Below the pieces are notes generated by a model. The model was not told the DNA's origin, did no database searches, and saw only the letters and a program-made list of their open reading frames with translations. A stretch of DNA of 64,000 bases. It comes from Rhizobium albus. GTDB lineage: Bacteria; Pseudomonadota; Alphaproteobacteria; Rhizobiales; Rhizobiaceae. The stretch covers positions 1,488,001 to 1,552,000 of the forward strand of contig BSNO01000001.1 in NCBI GenBank assembly GCA_030160035.1, in the 5' to 3' direction. Positions 47,994-57,060 of the stretch are shown here, piece by piece (positions within the stretch are counted from its first letter, which is position 1; each line of letters begins with the position of its first letter). The translations under genes and the position numbers were made by a program.

Positions 47994-48128
47994 CTTTTTA
48001 TCATAGCATCGACATTCGCGCCCTTGAATGTCCTTCACACTGGCGATTGGCCGCGTCCCATACCCCCACCAGCCCCACGCAAGCCCAATCCCTGACACTC
48101 CGCCAACCTTCTCCGGCGGAGTCGCTGC

Positions 48129-50306
48129 ATGCTTTCGACCTATCTCAGTTACAACCTTATCGATCGCGACATGTCGCGCAGCATCGGGCGGGTGGCGGAT
48201 GATGCGGTGGTGGCGCGGGAGGCGCAGTATTATCGCGAGACGATCGGCAAGATTTCCACGGTCGAGGAGTTTCTCGACGATTACCGGGTCTATTCCTATG
48301 CGATGAAGGCCTACGGGCTGGAAGAGATGACCTATGCGCGCGCCTTCATGCGACAGGTGCTGGAAAGCGATCTCTCCGACAGCGACAGTTTCGCCAACAA
48401 GCTCGAGGACGAGCGCTATCGGAACTTCGCAAAGGCGTTTTCCTTTGCCGGCAACGCAGAAGCGCAGGTGAAGCCGGACATCCAGTCGGACCGGCAGACC
48501 GAGGATCTCATCGGGCTTTACGATGTGAGCGTGCAGAATGCCGGCCGTGCCTATGCGGCGGAATTCGAGAACTACAAGGCGCGCATCGGCCAGATCACCA
48601 ATGTCGACGAGTTCCTGGCCGACCGGCGACTGGTGGAGGTGGCGCTCAAGGCCAATGTGATCGATACGCGCTATTATTCGGCCGATTTTCTGCGGGAGAT
48701 TCTCACGAGCGATCTCTCCGATCCGACCAGTTTCGCCAACCGGCCGGAGAACCGGAACTATCTTTCGCTGGCTCAGCAATACAATTTCCAGGCGGACGGG
48801 TCGCTGGCCGACGGTGTTCCTGCGCAAACGACAGAGCAGGTGCGCAAGACGACGGAGGACTATCTGTTCGACGTGCCGGACCGGATCGTGCCGCTGGCCG
48901 CCGATCTGATGACCAGCTATTTCAACGAGAAGATCGCCACGATCACCAATGTCGACGATCTGCTGGCCGATCCGAAGCTCGTCAATTATCTCTGGACCGC
49001 CTACGACCAGCCGGCTTCGCTGACGCGGCGTGCCGATATCCGTGCGGCGCTGACGAGCGATCTTTCCGACCCGACGAGCTTTGCGCGCACGACGCCGAAC
49101 AGCGCGCTTCGGGAGATGGCCCGCCTCTTCAACTTCGGCACGGATGGTGAGGCGGTCGGCCCGGCGCAGACGACCGAGCAGCGGACGACGCTCAACCGGG
49201 CATTCATGTCGAACTACGACAACGCCGGCGAACGCCGCGACGCGACGCGCGAAAGCGTGTTCCGCTCGGCCATGGCGACGGTGAATTCCGTCGATGCGCT
49301 GATGCGCGATGCCGCGCTCTACAATTACGTCATGCAGGCCTATGGGCTTGATCCTGTCACGGAAACGAAGGATGCGGTGAAGCGTGCGCTGACCAGCGAC
49401 CTCAACGATCCGAACAGCTTTGCCAACCAGCCGCGCAATGCGCGCTTCCGTGGCCTTGCCGAGGCGTTCAACTTCGGCGCGGATGGGCTTGCGACCACGG
49501 CGCGGCGCGCGCAATCGGAAGCGCAGGTCAACGCCTTCACCGCCGACTATCTCGAACGCGCCGAGCTTCTGGGACTGACGGAGGATCAGGCGGAAACCGA
49601 GGTGCGCTACTATCGCGAGCAGATCGCCAAGGTCTCGTCGATCGACCAGCTTCTCGCGGATCGGCGCGTGGTCGCCGTTCTGCTGCAGAGCCAGGGTTAT
49701 GATCCCGAGGTCATCGACACCCGCACGCTGCGCGACGTTTTGACGAGCGATGTGGACGATCCGGACAGCTTCGTGAACACGCAATCCGATCGCAGCCTGC
49801 GGCTTCTGGCGGCGAGCTTCAATTTCAACACCGACGGGACGATCGACCGGGAAGTGACCGGCAAGGTGCAGTCCGAAGCCGACATAATCCAGACGGAAGA
49901 ATTCTATCTGCGCCAGACGCTGGAAGAAGAGGCGGGCCTGGAAAACGAGGGCGTGCGGCTTGCGCTTTATTTCAAGCGCATGGCGGGCGAGATCAAAAGC
50001 CCGTTCGACATCCTGGCGGATCCTGCGCTGCAGCAGGTGGTGCGCGTGGCGCTCGGCCTGCCGCAGGAGATCGCCCAGTCCGACATCGACGCGCAGGCGC
50101 GCATGATCGAGGACCGGCTGGATCTGGCGTCCTTCTCCGATCCACGCGAGCTCGACAAGTTCCTCGTGCAGTTCGCCGCGCTGTTCGACATGGAAAACAA
50201 CAATTTCCAGGATCCGGCGCTGGCACTCTTTTCGTCCAATGCCGGTGCGGCGCTCGGCGCGGACATGCTGAGCAGTCTCGCGCAGATCAATCGTCGCGGG
50301 TTCTAG
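48129..50306 (+). CDS. Long DUF1217 repeat protein
   Basis: A 725-residue protein made of about six DUF1217-like units. Each unit has a helix pair ending in a block such as TSDLSDPTSFAN followed by a short ARLFNFGTDG-like segment; five SDLSD blocks are clear and the sixth is degenerate. DUF1217 proteins usually sit in flagellar clusters of this order. No flagellar gene is in the window. CGGAG lies 8 bases before the start. No signal peptide. Confidence 0.85.
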   Translation: MLSTYLSYNLIDRDMSRSIGRVADDAVVAREAQYYRETIGKISTVEEFLDDYRVYSYAMKAYGLEEMTYARAFMRQVLESDLSDSDSFANKLEDERYRNFAKAFSFAGNAEAQVKPDIQSDRQTEDLIGLYDVSVQNAGRAYAAEFENYKARIGQITNVDEFLADRRLVEVALKANVIDTRYYSADFLREILTSDLSDPTSFANRPENRNYLSLAQQYNFQADGSLADGVPAQTTEQVRKTTEDYLFDVPDRIVPLAADLMTSYFNEKIATITNVDDLLADPKLVNYLWTAYDQPASLTRRADIRAALTSDLSDPTSFARTTPNSALREMARLFNFGTDGEAVGPAQTTEQRTTLNRAFMSNYDNAGERRDATRESVFRSAMATVNSVDALMRDAALYNYVMQAYGLDPVTETKDAVKRALTSDLNDPNSFANQPRNARFRGLAEAFNFGADGLATTARRAQSEAQVNAFTADYLERAELLGLTEDQAETEVRYYREQIAKVSSIDQLLADRRVVAVLLQSQGYDPEVIDTRTLRDVLTSDVDDPDSFVNTQSDRSLRLLAASFNFNTDGTIDREVTGKVQSEADIIQTEEFYLRQTLEEEAGLENEGVRLALYFKRMAGEIKSPFDILADPALQQVVRVALGLPQEIAQSDIDAQARMIEDRLDLASFSDPRELDKFLVQFAALFDMENNNFQDPALALFSSNAGAALGADMLSSLAQINRRGF

Positions 50307-50340
50307 CCTGAGGCGTTGATCTCAGAGCGTTGATCTCAGG
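50307..50340. repeat. Direct 13-base repeat inside a 6-base inverted repeat between convergent genes
   Basis: GCGTTGATCTCAG occurs twice (50313-50325 and 50327-50339), one base apart, flanked by CCTGAG and CTCAGG. It fills the gap between the DUF1217 gene and the B12-binding regulator gene. It could act as a weak bidirectional terminator or be a recent duplication. Confidence 0.45.
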
Positions 50341-50343
50341 CGG

Positions 50344-51219
50344 TCAGGCGCAGGCGGAACGCAGCGCCTCTGCCTTGGCGACCGCCTCACGGCCATCACG
50401 GGCGAGCGCATCGGCGCCCATGCGCCCGGCCTCTGACGGGTCGCGCGAGAAGGCTGCGCCCCCGGTGAGGATCCCGACCTTGGGGTTGCGCGAGCGGGCG
50501 CGCACCTTGCCGATGTCGGCACGGGTCGCGTCCACATGTTCCTCGAAGCCGACGGACAGGCCGACGACCGCATACCATTCTTGGCCGACCATGCGGATGA
50601 GCGGCGCGCCGCTTTCCACATCGGGCCCACCATCCACTTCCCAGCCGGCAAGCCGCAGGAATTCGGCAACGATGAGTAGCCCGAAGGCGTGCTGTTCGTT
50701 ACGGGCGGTGGCCAGCACGATGCGGCGGGTGGCATCCTGATTGAGCGCGCCGTAGCAGCTGTCGCTGGTCAGTTCATGAACGAGCGACTGCAGGCGCGCG
50801 AGCCCGACCGTCACGTCGATGAAGCTCAGCTCGTCGCGCTCCCACATGAGGCCGAGGCGGTGCGCAACGGGAGCGAGCAGGCCGAGATAGACCGTCTCAA
50901 GCTGCATGCCCCGGCTGCGGCGGCTTTGCAGATATTCGACACATGCGGCGGTATCGGCCTCGACGACGATGTGCAGAAGCTCGTTCACGTCGCGTGCCGA
51001 AGGCCGTGAGACGTCGCTCGCGATTTCGTGCGGCTGACGCAGGGCGGCGCTTTCGGCAATGAGAAGGCGCGGCACGACCTGGTTTTCAATGACTGATCTT
51101 AGGAATGTCCGATCGGAATCTGTCTGCGCCGATCCGCAATCGACATGTCCCACAACTGCATCCGATGCGGCGCCTGCCGATTGATCGACAGGTCCACGGC
51201 GGCTATGCCCCTCCGACAT
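50344..51219 (-). CDS. B12-binding regulator, AerR/PpaA-like
   Basis: A 291-residue protein. The N-terminal half is helical with the segment RLGLMWERDELSFIDVTVGLARLQ, typical of the four-helix part of MerR/AerR-type cobalamin domains. The C-terminal half is a B12-binding Rossmann fold; ARNEQHAFGLLIVAEFLRLAGW corresponds to the AerR/PpaA segment with the His that can ligate cobalamin. In phototrophs such proteins act as light-dependent anti-repressors of CrtJ/PpsR. No photosynthesis gene is in the window. AAGGGG precedes the start. Confidence 0.78.
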   Translation of the reverse strand: MSEGHSRRGPVDQSAGAASDAVVGHVDCGSAQTDSDRTFLRSVIENQVVPRLLIAESAALRQPHEIASDVSRPSARDVNELLHIVVEADTAACVEYLQSRRSRGMQLETVYLGLLAPVAHRLGLMWERDELSFIDVTVGLARLQSLVHELTSDSCYGALNQDATRRIVLATARNEQHAFGLLIVAEFLRLAGWEVDGGPDVESGAPLIRMVGQEWYAVVGLSVGFEEHVDATRADIGKVRARSRNPKVGILTGGAAFSRDPSEAGRMGADALARDGREAVAKAEALRSACA

Positions 51220-51233
51220 ATGCTACCCCTTGG

Positions 51234-51263
51234 TATGTCGCATCCTCCCGAAGGTGCGACATA
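51234..51263. promoter_or_regulatory. Inverted repeat in the leader of the B12-binding regulator gene
   Basis: TATGTCGCA (51234-51242) and TGCGACATA (51255-51263) are perfect inverted arms. With a one-base bulge the stem extends by CCT/AGG, giving a 12-pair hairpin. A third CGACATA copy overlaps the start codon (51214-51220). The element lies immediately upstream of the ribosome binding site, so it could be an autoregulatory operator or an RNA structure controlling translation. Confidence 0.5.
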
Positions 51264-51296
51264 TTGGATGCTATGCCTGTAGAATTGCGTTGACGA

Positions 51297-51321
51297 CGGT
51301 GGAAATCGCCACCGATTTTTT
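51297..51321 (+). terminator. Rho-independent terminator-like hairpin with no gene before it
   Basis: Arms CGGTGG and CCACCG with a 6-base loop are followed by ATTTTTT on the plus strand. No plus-strand gene ends here; the nearest is the DUF1217 gene 1 kb back with a minus-strand gene between. It may end a short RNA arising at 51.2 kb. The rest of the 231-base gap up to 51450 is AT-rich and holds no gene. Confidence 0.45.
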
Positions 51322-51450
51322 CCGATATTTTGAATATATCGCCAAGTGCTAATTAATGCGCATGCGGCCTAACACAGCTGCATTTGACCAATCGTTCGAA
51401 TTTACGAGACTTTAGCCGGCTTTGTTAAAGCACATGCTTACGATGCCGGA

Positions 51451-52284
51451 CTAGAGGCGCGCGCGGTGCCAGCGCAGATGATCGTCCATGAAGGTGGAGA
51501 TGAAGAAGTAGGAGTGGTCGTAGCCGGGCTGCATGCGAAGCTTCAACGGAATGTTCGCGGCATTGCAGGCTTCCTCGAGAAGCCAGGGTCGCAGACCGTT
51601 TTCTAGAAAGCCATCGGCATCGCCCTGATCCACGAGAAACTCGGCGAAGCGGTGGCCGTTCTCGATCAGCCGCGTGGCGTCATAGTCTCGCCATGCCGAC
51701 GACTCGGCACCCAAATATTTCTCAAAGGCACCTTTCGACCAGTCAGCCGTGCTCGGCTGCACGATCGGCGCGAAGGCCGAGCAGGACTTGAAGCGATCGG
51801 GATTGCGCAATGCCATCACCAGCGCGCCATGCCCGCCCATCGAGTGGCCGAAGATGCCCTGGCGATTCATGTCCGCTGCAGGAAACTCGGTGGCGATGAG
51901 GCCCGACAGTTCGTCCAGGATGTAGCTGTACATGCGGTAATGCTGGGAATAGGGCGCCTCGGTCGCATCGACATAGAAGCCGGCGCCCTTGCCGAATTGC
52001 CAGTTGTCGGGCTCGTCGGCCACGTCGTCGCCGCGAGGGCTGGTATCCGGGCACACGATGATCAGGCCGAGTTCGGCCGCAAGCCGGCGATACTCGCCCT
52101 TGTCCATGACGTTCTGATGGGTGCAGGTGAGGCCGGAGAGGTACCAGAGAACCGGAGCCTTGGCGCCTTCAGCCAGCGGCGGCACGAAGACGGCGAAGGT
52201 CATTTCGCAATTGGTGACGGCGGAGGGATGGGAATAGACGCCCTGGATGCCGCCATGGGCCTTGGTCTGCGAAACTGTCTTCAT
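51451..52284 (-). CDS. fghA: S-formylglutathione hydrolase
   Basis: A 277-residue esterase-D-type hydrolase that frees formate from S-formylglutathione in formaldehyde detoxification. Visible: LSGLTCTHQNVMDKGEYRRLAAE, CPDTSPRGDDVADE and the nucleophile elbow GHSMGGHGALVMAL (Ser near 150), with the His in GYDHSYFF. Its usual partner, glutathione-dependent formaldehyde dehydrogenase, is not adjacent. Confidence 0.94.
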   Translation of the reverse strand: MKTVSQTKAHGGIQGVYSHPSAVTNCEMTFAVFVPPLAEGAKAPVLWYLSGLTCTHQNVMDKGEYRRLAAELGLIIVCPDTSPRGDDVADEPDNWQFGKGAGFYVDATEAPYSQHYRMYSYILDELSGLIATEFPAADMNRQGIFGHSMGGHGALVMALRNPDRFKSCSAFAPIVQPSTADWSKGAFEKYLGAESSAWRDYDATRLIENGHRFAEFLVDQGDADGFLENGLRPWLLEEACNAANIPLKLRMQPGYDHSYFFISTFMDDHLRWHRARL

Positions 52285-52326
52285 GGGCTGTTACCTCGAA
52301 TGCTGTTGGCGGCTGTCGCAACCATA

Positions 52327-52797
52327 TCATCTCGATCGATCGGACATAGCCCGACGAAGGAGCCGGTCGAGCGTTTCCAGAAAGGCGGATCGGTCGCGCT
52401 GGGAAAACGACGGATTGTAGCCCTTGATCGCACCCGATTCGCGCAGGTGCTGGCCAAGATCGCGCATCGCGGTCGCCATGCCGATGGATGTCTGGTCGAA
52501 GATGCGACCCGTCGGGCCGGTCACATGGGCGCCAGCTTCCACGCAGCGCCCGGCAAGCGGCACGTCGGCGGTCACGACAACATCCCCCGGCTTGACGGTA
52601 TCGGCGATCCAGTCGTCGGCAGCATCGAAACTTGCCGATACGACGACATTGACGATCATCGGATCACGCGAAGGCCGGAGGCCGGAATTGGCGACGAACA
52701 CCGTCTTGACCCCATGGCGCTCGGCGACCTTGAGGATCTCGGGCTTCACCGGGCAGGCATCGGCGTCCACATAGATGATGGGGTTCTCAGCACCCAT
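52327..52797 (-). CDS. YaiI/YqxD-family (DUF188) protein
   Basis: A 156-residue protein related to PIN-like nucleases. Visible: [11 protein letters not shown] at the start, [23 protein letters not shown] and the [11 protein letters not shown] segment. The acidic residues suggest metal binding but no activity is established. Start at 52797 (MGAENP) fits the family; the frame upstream lacks support. Confidence 0.9.
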   Translation of the reverse strand: MGAENPIIYVDADACPVKPEILKVAERHGVKTVFVANSGLRPSRDPMIVNVVVSASFDAADDWIADTVKPGDVVVTADVPLAGRCVEAGAHVTGPTGRIFDQTSIGMATAMRDLGQHLRESGAIKGYNPSFSQRDRSAFLETLDRLLRRAMSDRSR

Positions 52798-53009
52798 GGT
52801 CCTCGGCACGTCCTTCCATGCAGGGATCGCCCACGGCAATCCTAATTCCGGTCTGTTCCGGCCTCTTCCGGCGTGATCAGGGCCTTGGGTATCCGCCGTT
52901 GGGGCTCGGTTCAAGCCTTGGCTTGATCCTGCTCGTCATGGTAACAGCGGCGCACGCATCAAAGAGGCCGGTAGCGGCCCGTTCATCGAGGCAAAGGCGA
53001 AAGACACGC

Positions 53010-53720
53010 ATGGATCCACGTGACAGCAAGATCGAAGCCGCACGCGCGGCGCTCGGCTATGTGGAAGACGGCATGCGTCTCGGCATTGGCACCGGATCCA
53101 CCGCGGAAGAGTTCGTGCGGCTTCTGGCCGAAAAGGTCGAGGGCGGGCTTTCGATCAAGGGCGTGCCGACATCGGAGCGCACCGCTCGGCTGTGCATGGA
53201 TCTCGGCGTGCCGCTCTTCTCGCTCGACGAGGAGCCGGAACTCGACCTGACGATCGATGGTGCCGACGAAGTCGACCATACACTGCGCCTGATCAAGGGC
53301 GGTGGCGGGGCGCTGCTGCGCGAGAAGATCGTCGCGGCGGCTTCCAAACGCATGATCGTTATCGCCGATGCATCGAAACTGGTCGACACGCTGGGTGCCT
53401 ACGCGCTGCCGATCGAGATCAACCCGTTCGGCATGACGTCCACCCGGATTGCGGTGGAAAAGGCGGCTGCGAAGCTCGATCTTTCCGGGGGATTGACGAT
53501 CCGTCCCGGCAATGACGGCGCCTATGAAACCGACGGCGGCCACCACATTCTCGACGCATCATTTGGCCGTATTCCCGATCCAGAAGCGCTATCCGCCGCG
53601 CTGCATGCCATCCCCGGGGTTGTCGAGCACGGTCTATTCATAAATCTGGCCTCGGTGGCGATTATCGCCGGCGAACACGGCGTTGAAACGCTGACGGCTG
53701 AGCAGGAACACAGGAGCTGA
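53010..53720 (+). CDS. rpiA: Ribose-5-phosphate isomerase A
   Basis: A 236-residue enzyme that interconverts ribose and ribulose 5-phosphates. The phosphate loop [11 protein letters not shown], the catalytic Asp region TIDGADEVD and the [11 protein letters not shown] motif are all present. The start at 53010 (MDPRDSK) fits the family. With rpe at 19.6 kb it completes the non-oxidative branch entry steps in this window. Confidence 0.96.
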   Translation: MDPRDSKIEAARAALGYVEDGMRLGIGTGSTAEEFVRLLAEKVEGGLSIKGVPTSERTARLCMDLGVPLFSLDEEPELDLTIDGADEVDHTLRLIKGGGGALLREKIVAAASKRMIVIADASKLVDTLGAYALPIEINPFGMTSTRIAVEKAAAKLDLSGGLTIRPGNDGAYETDGGHHILDASFGRIPDPEALSAALHAIPGVVEHGLFINLASVAIIAGEHGVETLTAEQEHRS

Positions 53721-53727
53721 TCCTCAC

Positions 53728-54315
53728 ATGGCAATCTCGAACGGTCTCTTTCGCGGTGCAGGTGCCGCCGCTCTCATCGCCTTCGCCCTGGCGGGCGGGA
53801 CTGCGCATGCGCAGGAACAGCTGAGCGACAGCCACCGGGCCGCGGCACGTGCAGCCATCGCGGCGCTTGGTGCCACCGACCAGTTCGACCAGATCCTGCC
53901 CGGTACGGCCGAGCAGCTGAAGGCGGCGCTCATCCAGAGCACGCCAAACTTCGAAGCGGAAATCTCCTCCACGATCGACGACGTTGCAGTCTCGCTGGCA
54001 TCGCGGCGTGGCGACCTCGAGCGTGAGGCGGCCGAGATCTACGCCCGCACCTTCACGGAAGAAGAGCTGAACGCGATCACGGAGTTCTACACGTCGCCGG
54101 CCGGTCTCAAGCTCCTGGAAAACGGCATCACCGTTACGCAGGAGCTGATGCGTTCGGCTGAAATCTGGGCGACTGGGATCTCGCGCGATCTCGCCGTCGA
54201 GGCCGATGCAGCGCTCGAGCAGCGTCTGGGCGACCAGGCGCCGACCGCGGAAGATGCCGGCATCGATCCCGAGACCGGTACAGTGGCCGATCCGGCTGCC
54301 ACCCCTGCACAGTAG
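53728..54315 (+). CDS. DUF2059 secreted protein
   Basis: A 195-residue protein with a signal peptide ending near AHAQ (residue 27). The DUF2059 core is visible in IYARTFTEEELNAITEFYTSPAGLKLLE. It is periplasmic and helical; function unknown. It starts 7 bases after rpiA and so is probably in the same transcript. A terminator follows. Confidence 0.88.
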   Translation: MAISNGLFRGAGAAALIAFALAGGTAHAQEQLSDSHRAAARAAIAALGATDQFDQILPGTAEQLKAALIQSTPNFEAEISSTIDDVAVSLASRRGDLEREAAEIYARTFTEEELNAITEFYTSPAGLKLLENGITVTQELMRSAEIWATGISRDLAVEADAALEQRLGDQAPTAEDAGIDPETGTVADPAATPAQ

Positions 54316-54342
54316 GCTCAAAGAGCACTAGATAAGATCTCA

Positions 54343-54372
54343 AAAGCCCGGCCAAGTGCCGGGCTTTCATTT
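54343..54372 (+). terminator. Terminator after the rpiA-DUF2059 unit
   Basis: Ten-base arms AAAGCCCGGC and GCCGGGCTTT with a 5-base loop are followed by a broken T-rich run (CATTTCA). It lies 28 bases after the DUF2059 stop and before gor. Confidence 0.7.
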
Positions 54373-54434
54373 CACAAGAACCGTCTCGGCGTCGGATACG
54401 CGGCGTCGACAAGACCACGCGCAGGATCGATCCC

Positions 54435-55823
54435 ATGGCTGAGTACGACTACGACCTTTTCGTCATCGGTGGTGGCTCGGGTGGTGTTCGGGCAGCGCGG
54501 GTAACGGGTGCGCTCGGACGCAAGGTGGCGCTTGCGGAAGAGTACCGCTATGGCGGCACCTGCGTGATCCGCGGCTGCGTGCCGAAGAAGCTCTTCGTCT
54601 ATGCCTCGCATTTTTCCGAAGCCTTCGAGGACGCCGCCGGATATGGCTGGTCTGTCGGGGAATCGTCGTTCGACTGGCCGACGCTGATTGCCAACAAGGA
54701 CCGCGAGATCGAGCGTCTGGAAGGGCTCTATCGCAAGGGGCTGACCAGCGCGAATGTGACGCTATTCGACAGCCGCGCCGTGCTCGTGGATGCCCACACG
54801 ATCGAGCTCAAGGCCACGGGCGAGCGCGTCACGGCAGACAAGATCCTCATCGCCGTCGGCGGGTATGCCAATCCGCACGCTTCGCTGCCGGGGCATGAGC
54901 TCTGCATCACCTCGAACGAGGCGTTCCACTTGGAGACGCTGCCAAAGGCGATCGTCATCGCCGGCGGCGGCTATATCGCGGTCGAGTTCGCCAACATCTT
55001 CCACGGGCTCGGTGTCGACACGACGATCATCTATCGCGGCAAGGAAATTCTCGGCCGCTTCGATGGCGACATGCGCCGCGGGCTTCATGCGGCGATGGAA
55101 AAGAAGGGCATCCGCATTCTCTGCCAGGATGTCTTCGCAAAGATCGAAAAGAGCGACGATGGCAGGCTTGTGGCGCACACCAAGAACGGCGAGGTGCTCA
55201 AGGCCGACCAGGTGATGCTGGCGCTTGGACGCGACCCGAATACCGAAGGTCTCGGGCTTGAGGCTGCGGGCGTTGCTGTCGATCACAAGGGCGCGGTCAC
55301 CGTCGACGATTATTCCCGCACCAATGTCGAGAATATCTATGCCGTCGGTGACGTGACCGATCGCGTGCAACTGACGCCGGTCGCCATCCACGAGGCCATG
55401 TGCTTCGTCGAAACCGCCTTCAAGGACAATCCGACCAAGCCGGACCATCAGCTGATCGCGACGGCTGTCTTTTCGCAGCCGGAGATCGGAACGGTGGGCC
55501 TGTCGGAAGAGGATGCCTGCAAGGATTTCGAGGAACTCGAAGTCTATCGCGCCGAATTCCGGCCGATGAAACACGTGCTTGCCGGCCGGGAAGAGCGGAC
55601 GATCATGAAGATCGTGGTGAATGCGCTCGACCGAAAAGTACTGGGTGTCCACATTCTCGGGCCGGAGGCGGGTGAGATGGCGCAGCTTCTCGGCATTGCG
55701 CTGAAGGCGGGTGCGACCAAGGACGACTTCGATCGCACGATGGCGGTGCACCCCACGGCTGCCGAGGAACTGGTGACGATGTACAACCCGACCTATCGCA
55801 TCAAAGGCGGCAAGCGGGTCTAG
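54435..55823 (+). CDS. gor: Glutathione reductase
   Basis: A 462-residue FAD disulfide reductase that recycles glutathione with NADPH. FAD motif GGGSGGVRAAR, redox pair GTCVIRGCVP (Cys43 and Cys48), the NADPH loop GGGYIAVEFA, and the C-terminal catalytic HPTAAEE are visible. CVIRGCVPKK is the form typical of glutathione reductase rather than lipoamide dehydrogenase. Confidence 0.95.
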   Translation: MAEYDYDLFVIGGGSGGVRAARVTGALGRKVALAEEYRYGGTCVIRGCVPKKLFVYASHFSEAFEDAAGYGWSVGESSFDWPTLIANKDREIERLEGLYRKGLTSANVTLFDSRAVLVDAHTIELKATGERVTADKILIAVGGYANPHASLPGHELCITSNEAFHLETLPKAIVIAGGGYIAVEFANIFHGLGVDTTIIYRGKEILGRFDGDMRRGLHAAMEKKGIRILCQDVFAKIEKSDDGRLVAHTKNGEVLKADQVMLALGRDPNTEGLGLEAAGVAVDHKGAVTVDDYSRTNVENIYAVGDVTDRVQLTPVAIHEAMCFVETAFKDNPTKPDHQLIATAVFSQPEIGTVGLSEEDACKDFEELEVYRAEFRPMKHVLAGREERTIMKIVVNALDRKVLGVHILGPEAGEMAQLLGIALKAGATKDDFDRTMAVHPTAAEELVTMYNPTYRIKGGKRV

Positions 55824-55842
55824 GCGCCGGCGATCATTAAAA

Positions 55843-55859
55843 TTCGATACAATATCGAA
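55843..55859. promoter_or_regulatory. 17-base palindrome upstream of the Tad-like gene
   Basis: TTCGATA and TATCGAA are separated by CAA. The element sits 63-79 bases before the Tad-like start in an AT-rich stretch after gor. An operator is plausible; no T-run follows on the plus strand. Confidence 0.35.
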
Positions 55860-55921
55860 GTCCGACCGTAAGGCCTCGTCGCTAGGGTCACCCCGAAACG
55901 TCCAAAAGACGGGGTTGGGTG

Positions 55922-56974
55922 ATGCATATTCTACGGAGATTTCGCCAGGAGAAGTCTGGCCAGTTCGGCATTCTGTTCGGGCTTCTGCTCGTTCCTGTCG
56001 CGGGAGCCGCAGGCCTTGCGGTGGATTATACCAAGGCGTCGAACATTCGCTTTCAGATGAAACACGAGGCCGACAAGATCGCGCTCGCAGTTGCCGCCAA
56101 CGGCGTCAATGCCGACGACGCGGCGTTGCTGGACGGGTTCAGAAGCAATCTGAGCGACAGGTTCGCATTCAGAGGCGATCTCGCCGATGTGGTCCTGGAT
56201 GGCGAATGGGTGTCGATCAGCGACTTCCAGGTGACGGCCGCGCTGACGATGCGCACTTCGATCGGCAGCATCCTGCAGACCGGGCCGGTCAGCATCGGCG
56301 CCACGAGCACGGCGCGCTACAAGGGCGCGGCTTACGTCTACACGGCGCCGAAGGTTGCACAGCTTGACCCCGAGGCATGGGACTATAACCGCGTCTCCGT
56401 CTATTGTTTCGATGCCCGCAAGGCCGCCGATGCCAAGGCCAATGCCGGTCGCGGCAGGGGCGGCTCTTCTGCTAACGGCGATAAGTCGCCCGGCCGCTCG
56501 CAGATGACACCGATCGCCGACAACAATGGCGGCCATTACAACGTCGAGATGCCCGTTTGCGGGGCAGGCGAGGCGTTGAGCCTGAAGCTCTGGAACGTCC
56601 GCGAGGCCAAGCATTATGGGGATGATCCCGATAAATCGACGCGGCGGCAGTATACCTACTACACCGATACGGTGATCGAGAACGGCGTGGAAAGCTATGA
56701 TCTCGGAGGGCTTCGTCTCGTGGAGACGGTGCTGTGCGACACGTTCGAGCAGTGCAAGCCGAAGAGCAGCGGCGGTGTCATCCCGGAAGGAAAGAACCGC
56801 AACCCGCAGATCTCGACTGCGGCATGCGCGCCGGGCAAGTTTCGCTATTACGGCTTCGAGGACCGTCCTCCGGAGAATGGCGGCAGCGACCGCGATTACG
56901 ATGATATCCGAGTGATCATCGAGTGTCCCGTCGATGTGCTCGTTGGACCGGAGACGGTGCGGCTCGTTCAGTAG
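55922..56974 (+). CDS. TadE/TadG-like pilus-associated membrane protein
   Basis: A 350-residue protein with the Tad-type N-terminus: a basic lead (ILRRFRQEKSGQFG) then one membrane helix (about 18-37) followed by a YTKASNIRFQMKHEADKIALA helix. The rest is extracytoplasmic with about six cysteines, an odd feature for TadG, and a glycine/arginine-rich loop near 175-190. No tad operon is nearby, so it is an orphan. GTG one codon earlier is another possible start. Confidence 0.78.
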   Translation: MHILRRFRQEKSGQFGILFGLLLVPVAGAAGLAVDYTKASNIRFQMKHEADKIALAVAANGVNADDAALLDGFRSNLSDRFAFRGDLADVVLDGEWVSISDFQVTAALTMRTSIGSILQTGPVSIGATSTARYKGAAYVYTAPKVAQLDPEAWDYNRVSVYCFDARKAADAKANAGRGRGGSSANGDKSPGRSQMTPIADNNGGHYNVEMPVCGAGEALSLKLWNVREAKHYGDDPDKSTRRQYTYYTDTVIENGVESYDLGGLRLVETVLCDTFEQCKPKSSGGVIPEGKNRNPQISTAACAPGKFRYYGFEDRPPENGGSDRDYDDIRVIIECPVDVLVGPETVRLVQ

Positions 56975-57060
56975 AAGCTCCAAATCCAGCGCCTCGGGTT
57001 GAGCCGCGTGTAACCGCATGGCATGAGCGCCCCGCAAAGGTCGAACAGGAGCGGGGCAAC

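Noticed and set aside
47994-49784. N-terminal extension of the DUF4238 frame to 907 codons
   Set aside because: The extension is antisense to the DUF1217 gene. DUF4238 starts normally at 47993 with KHHFIPAFYL a few residues in.
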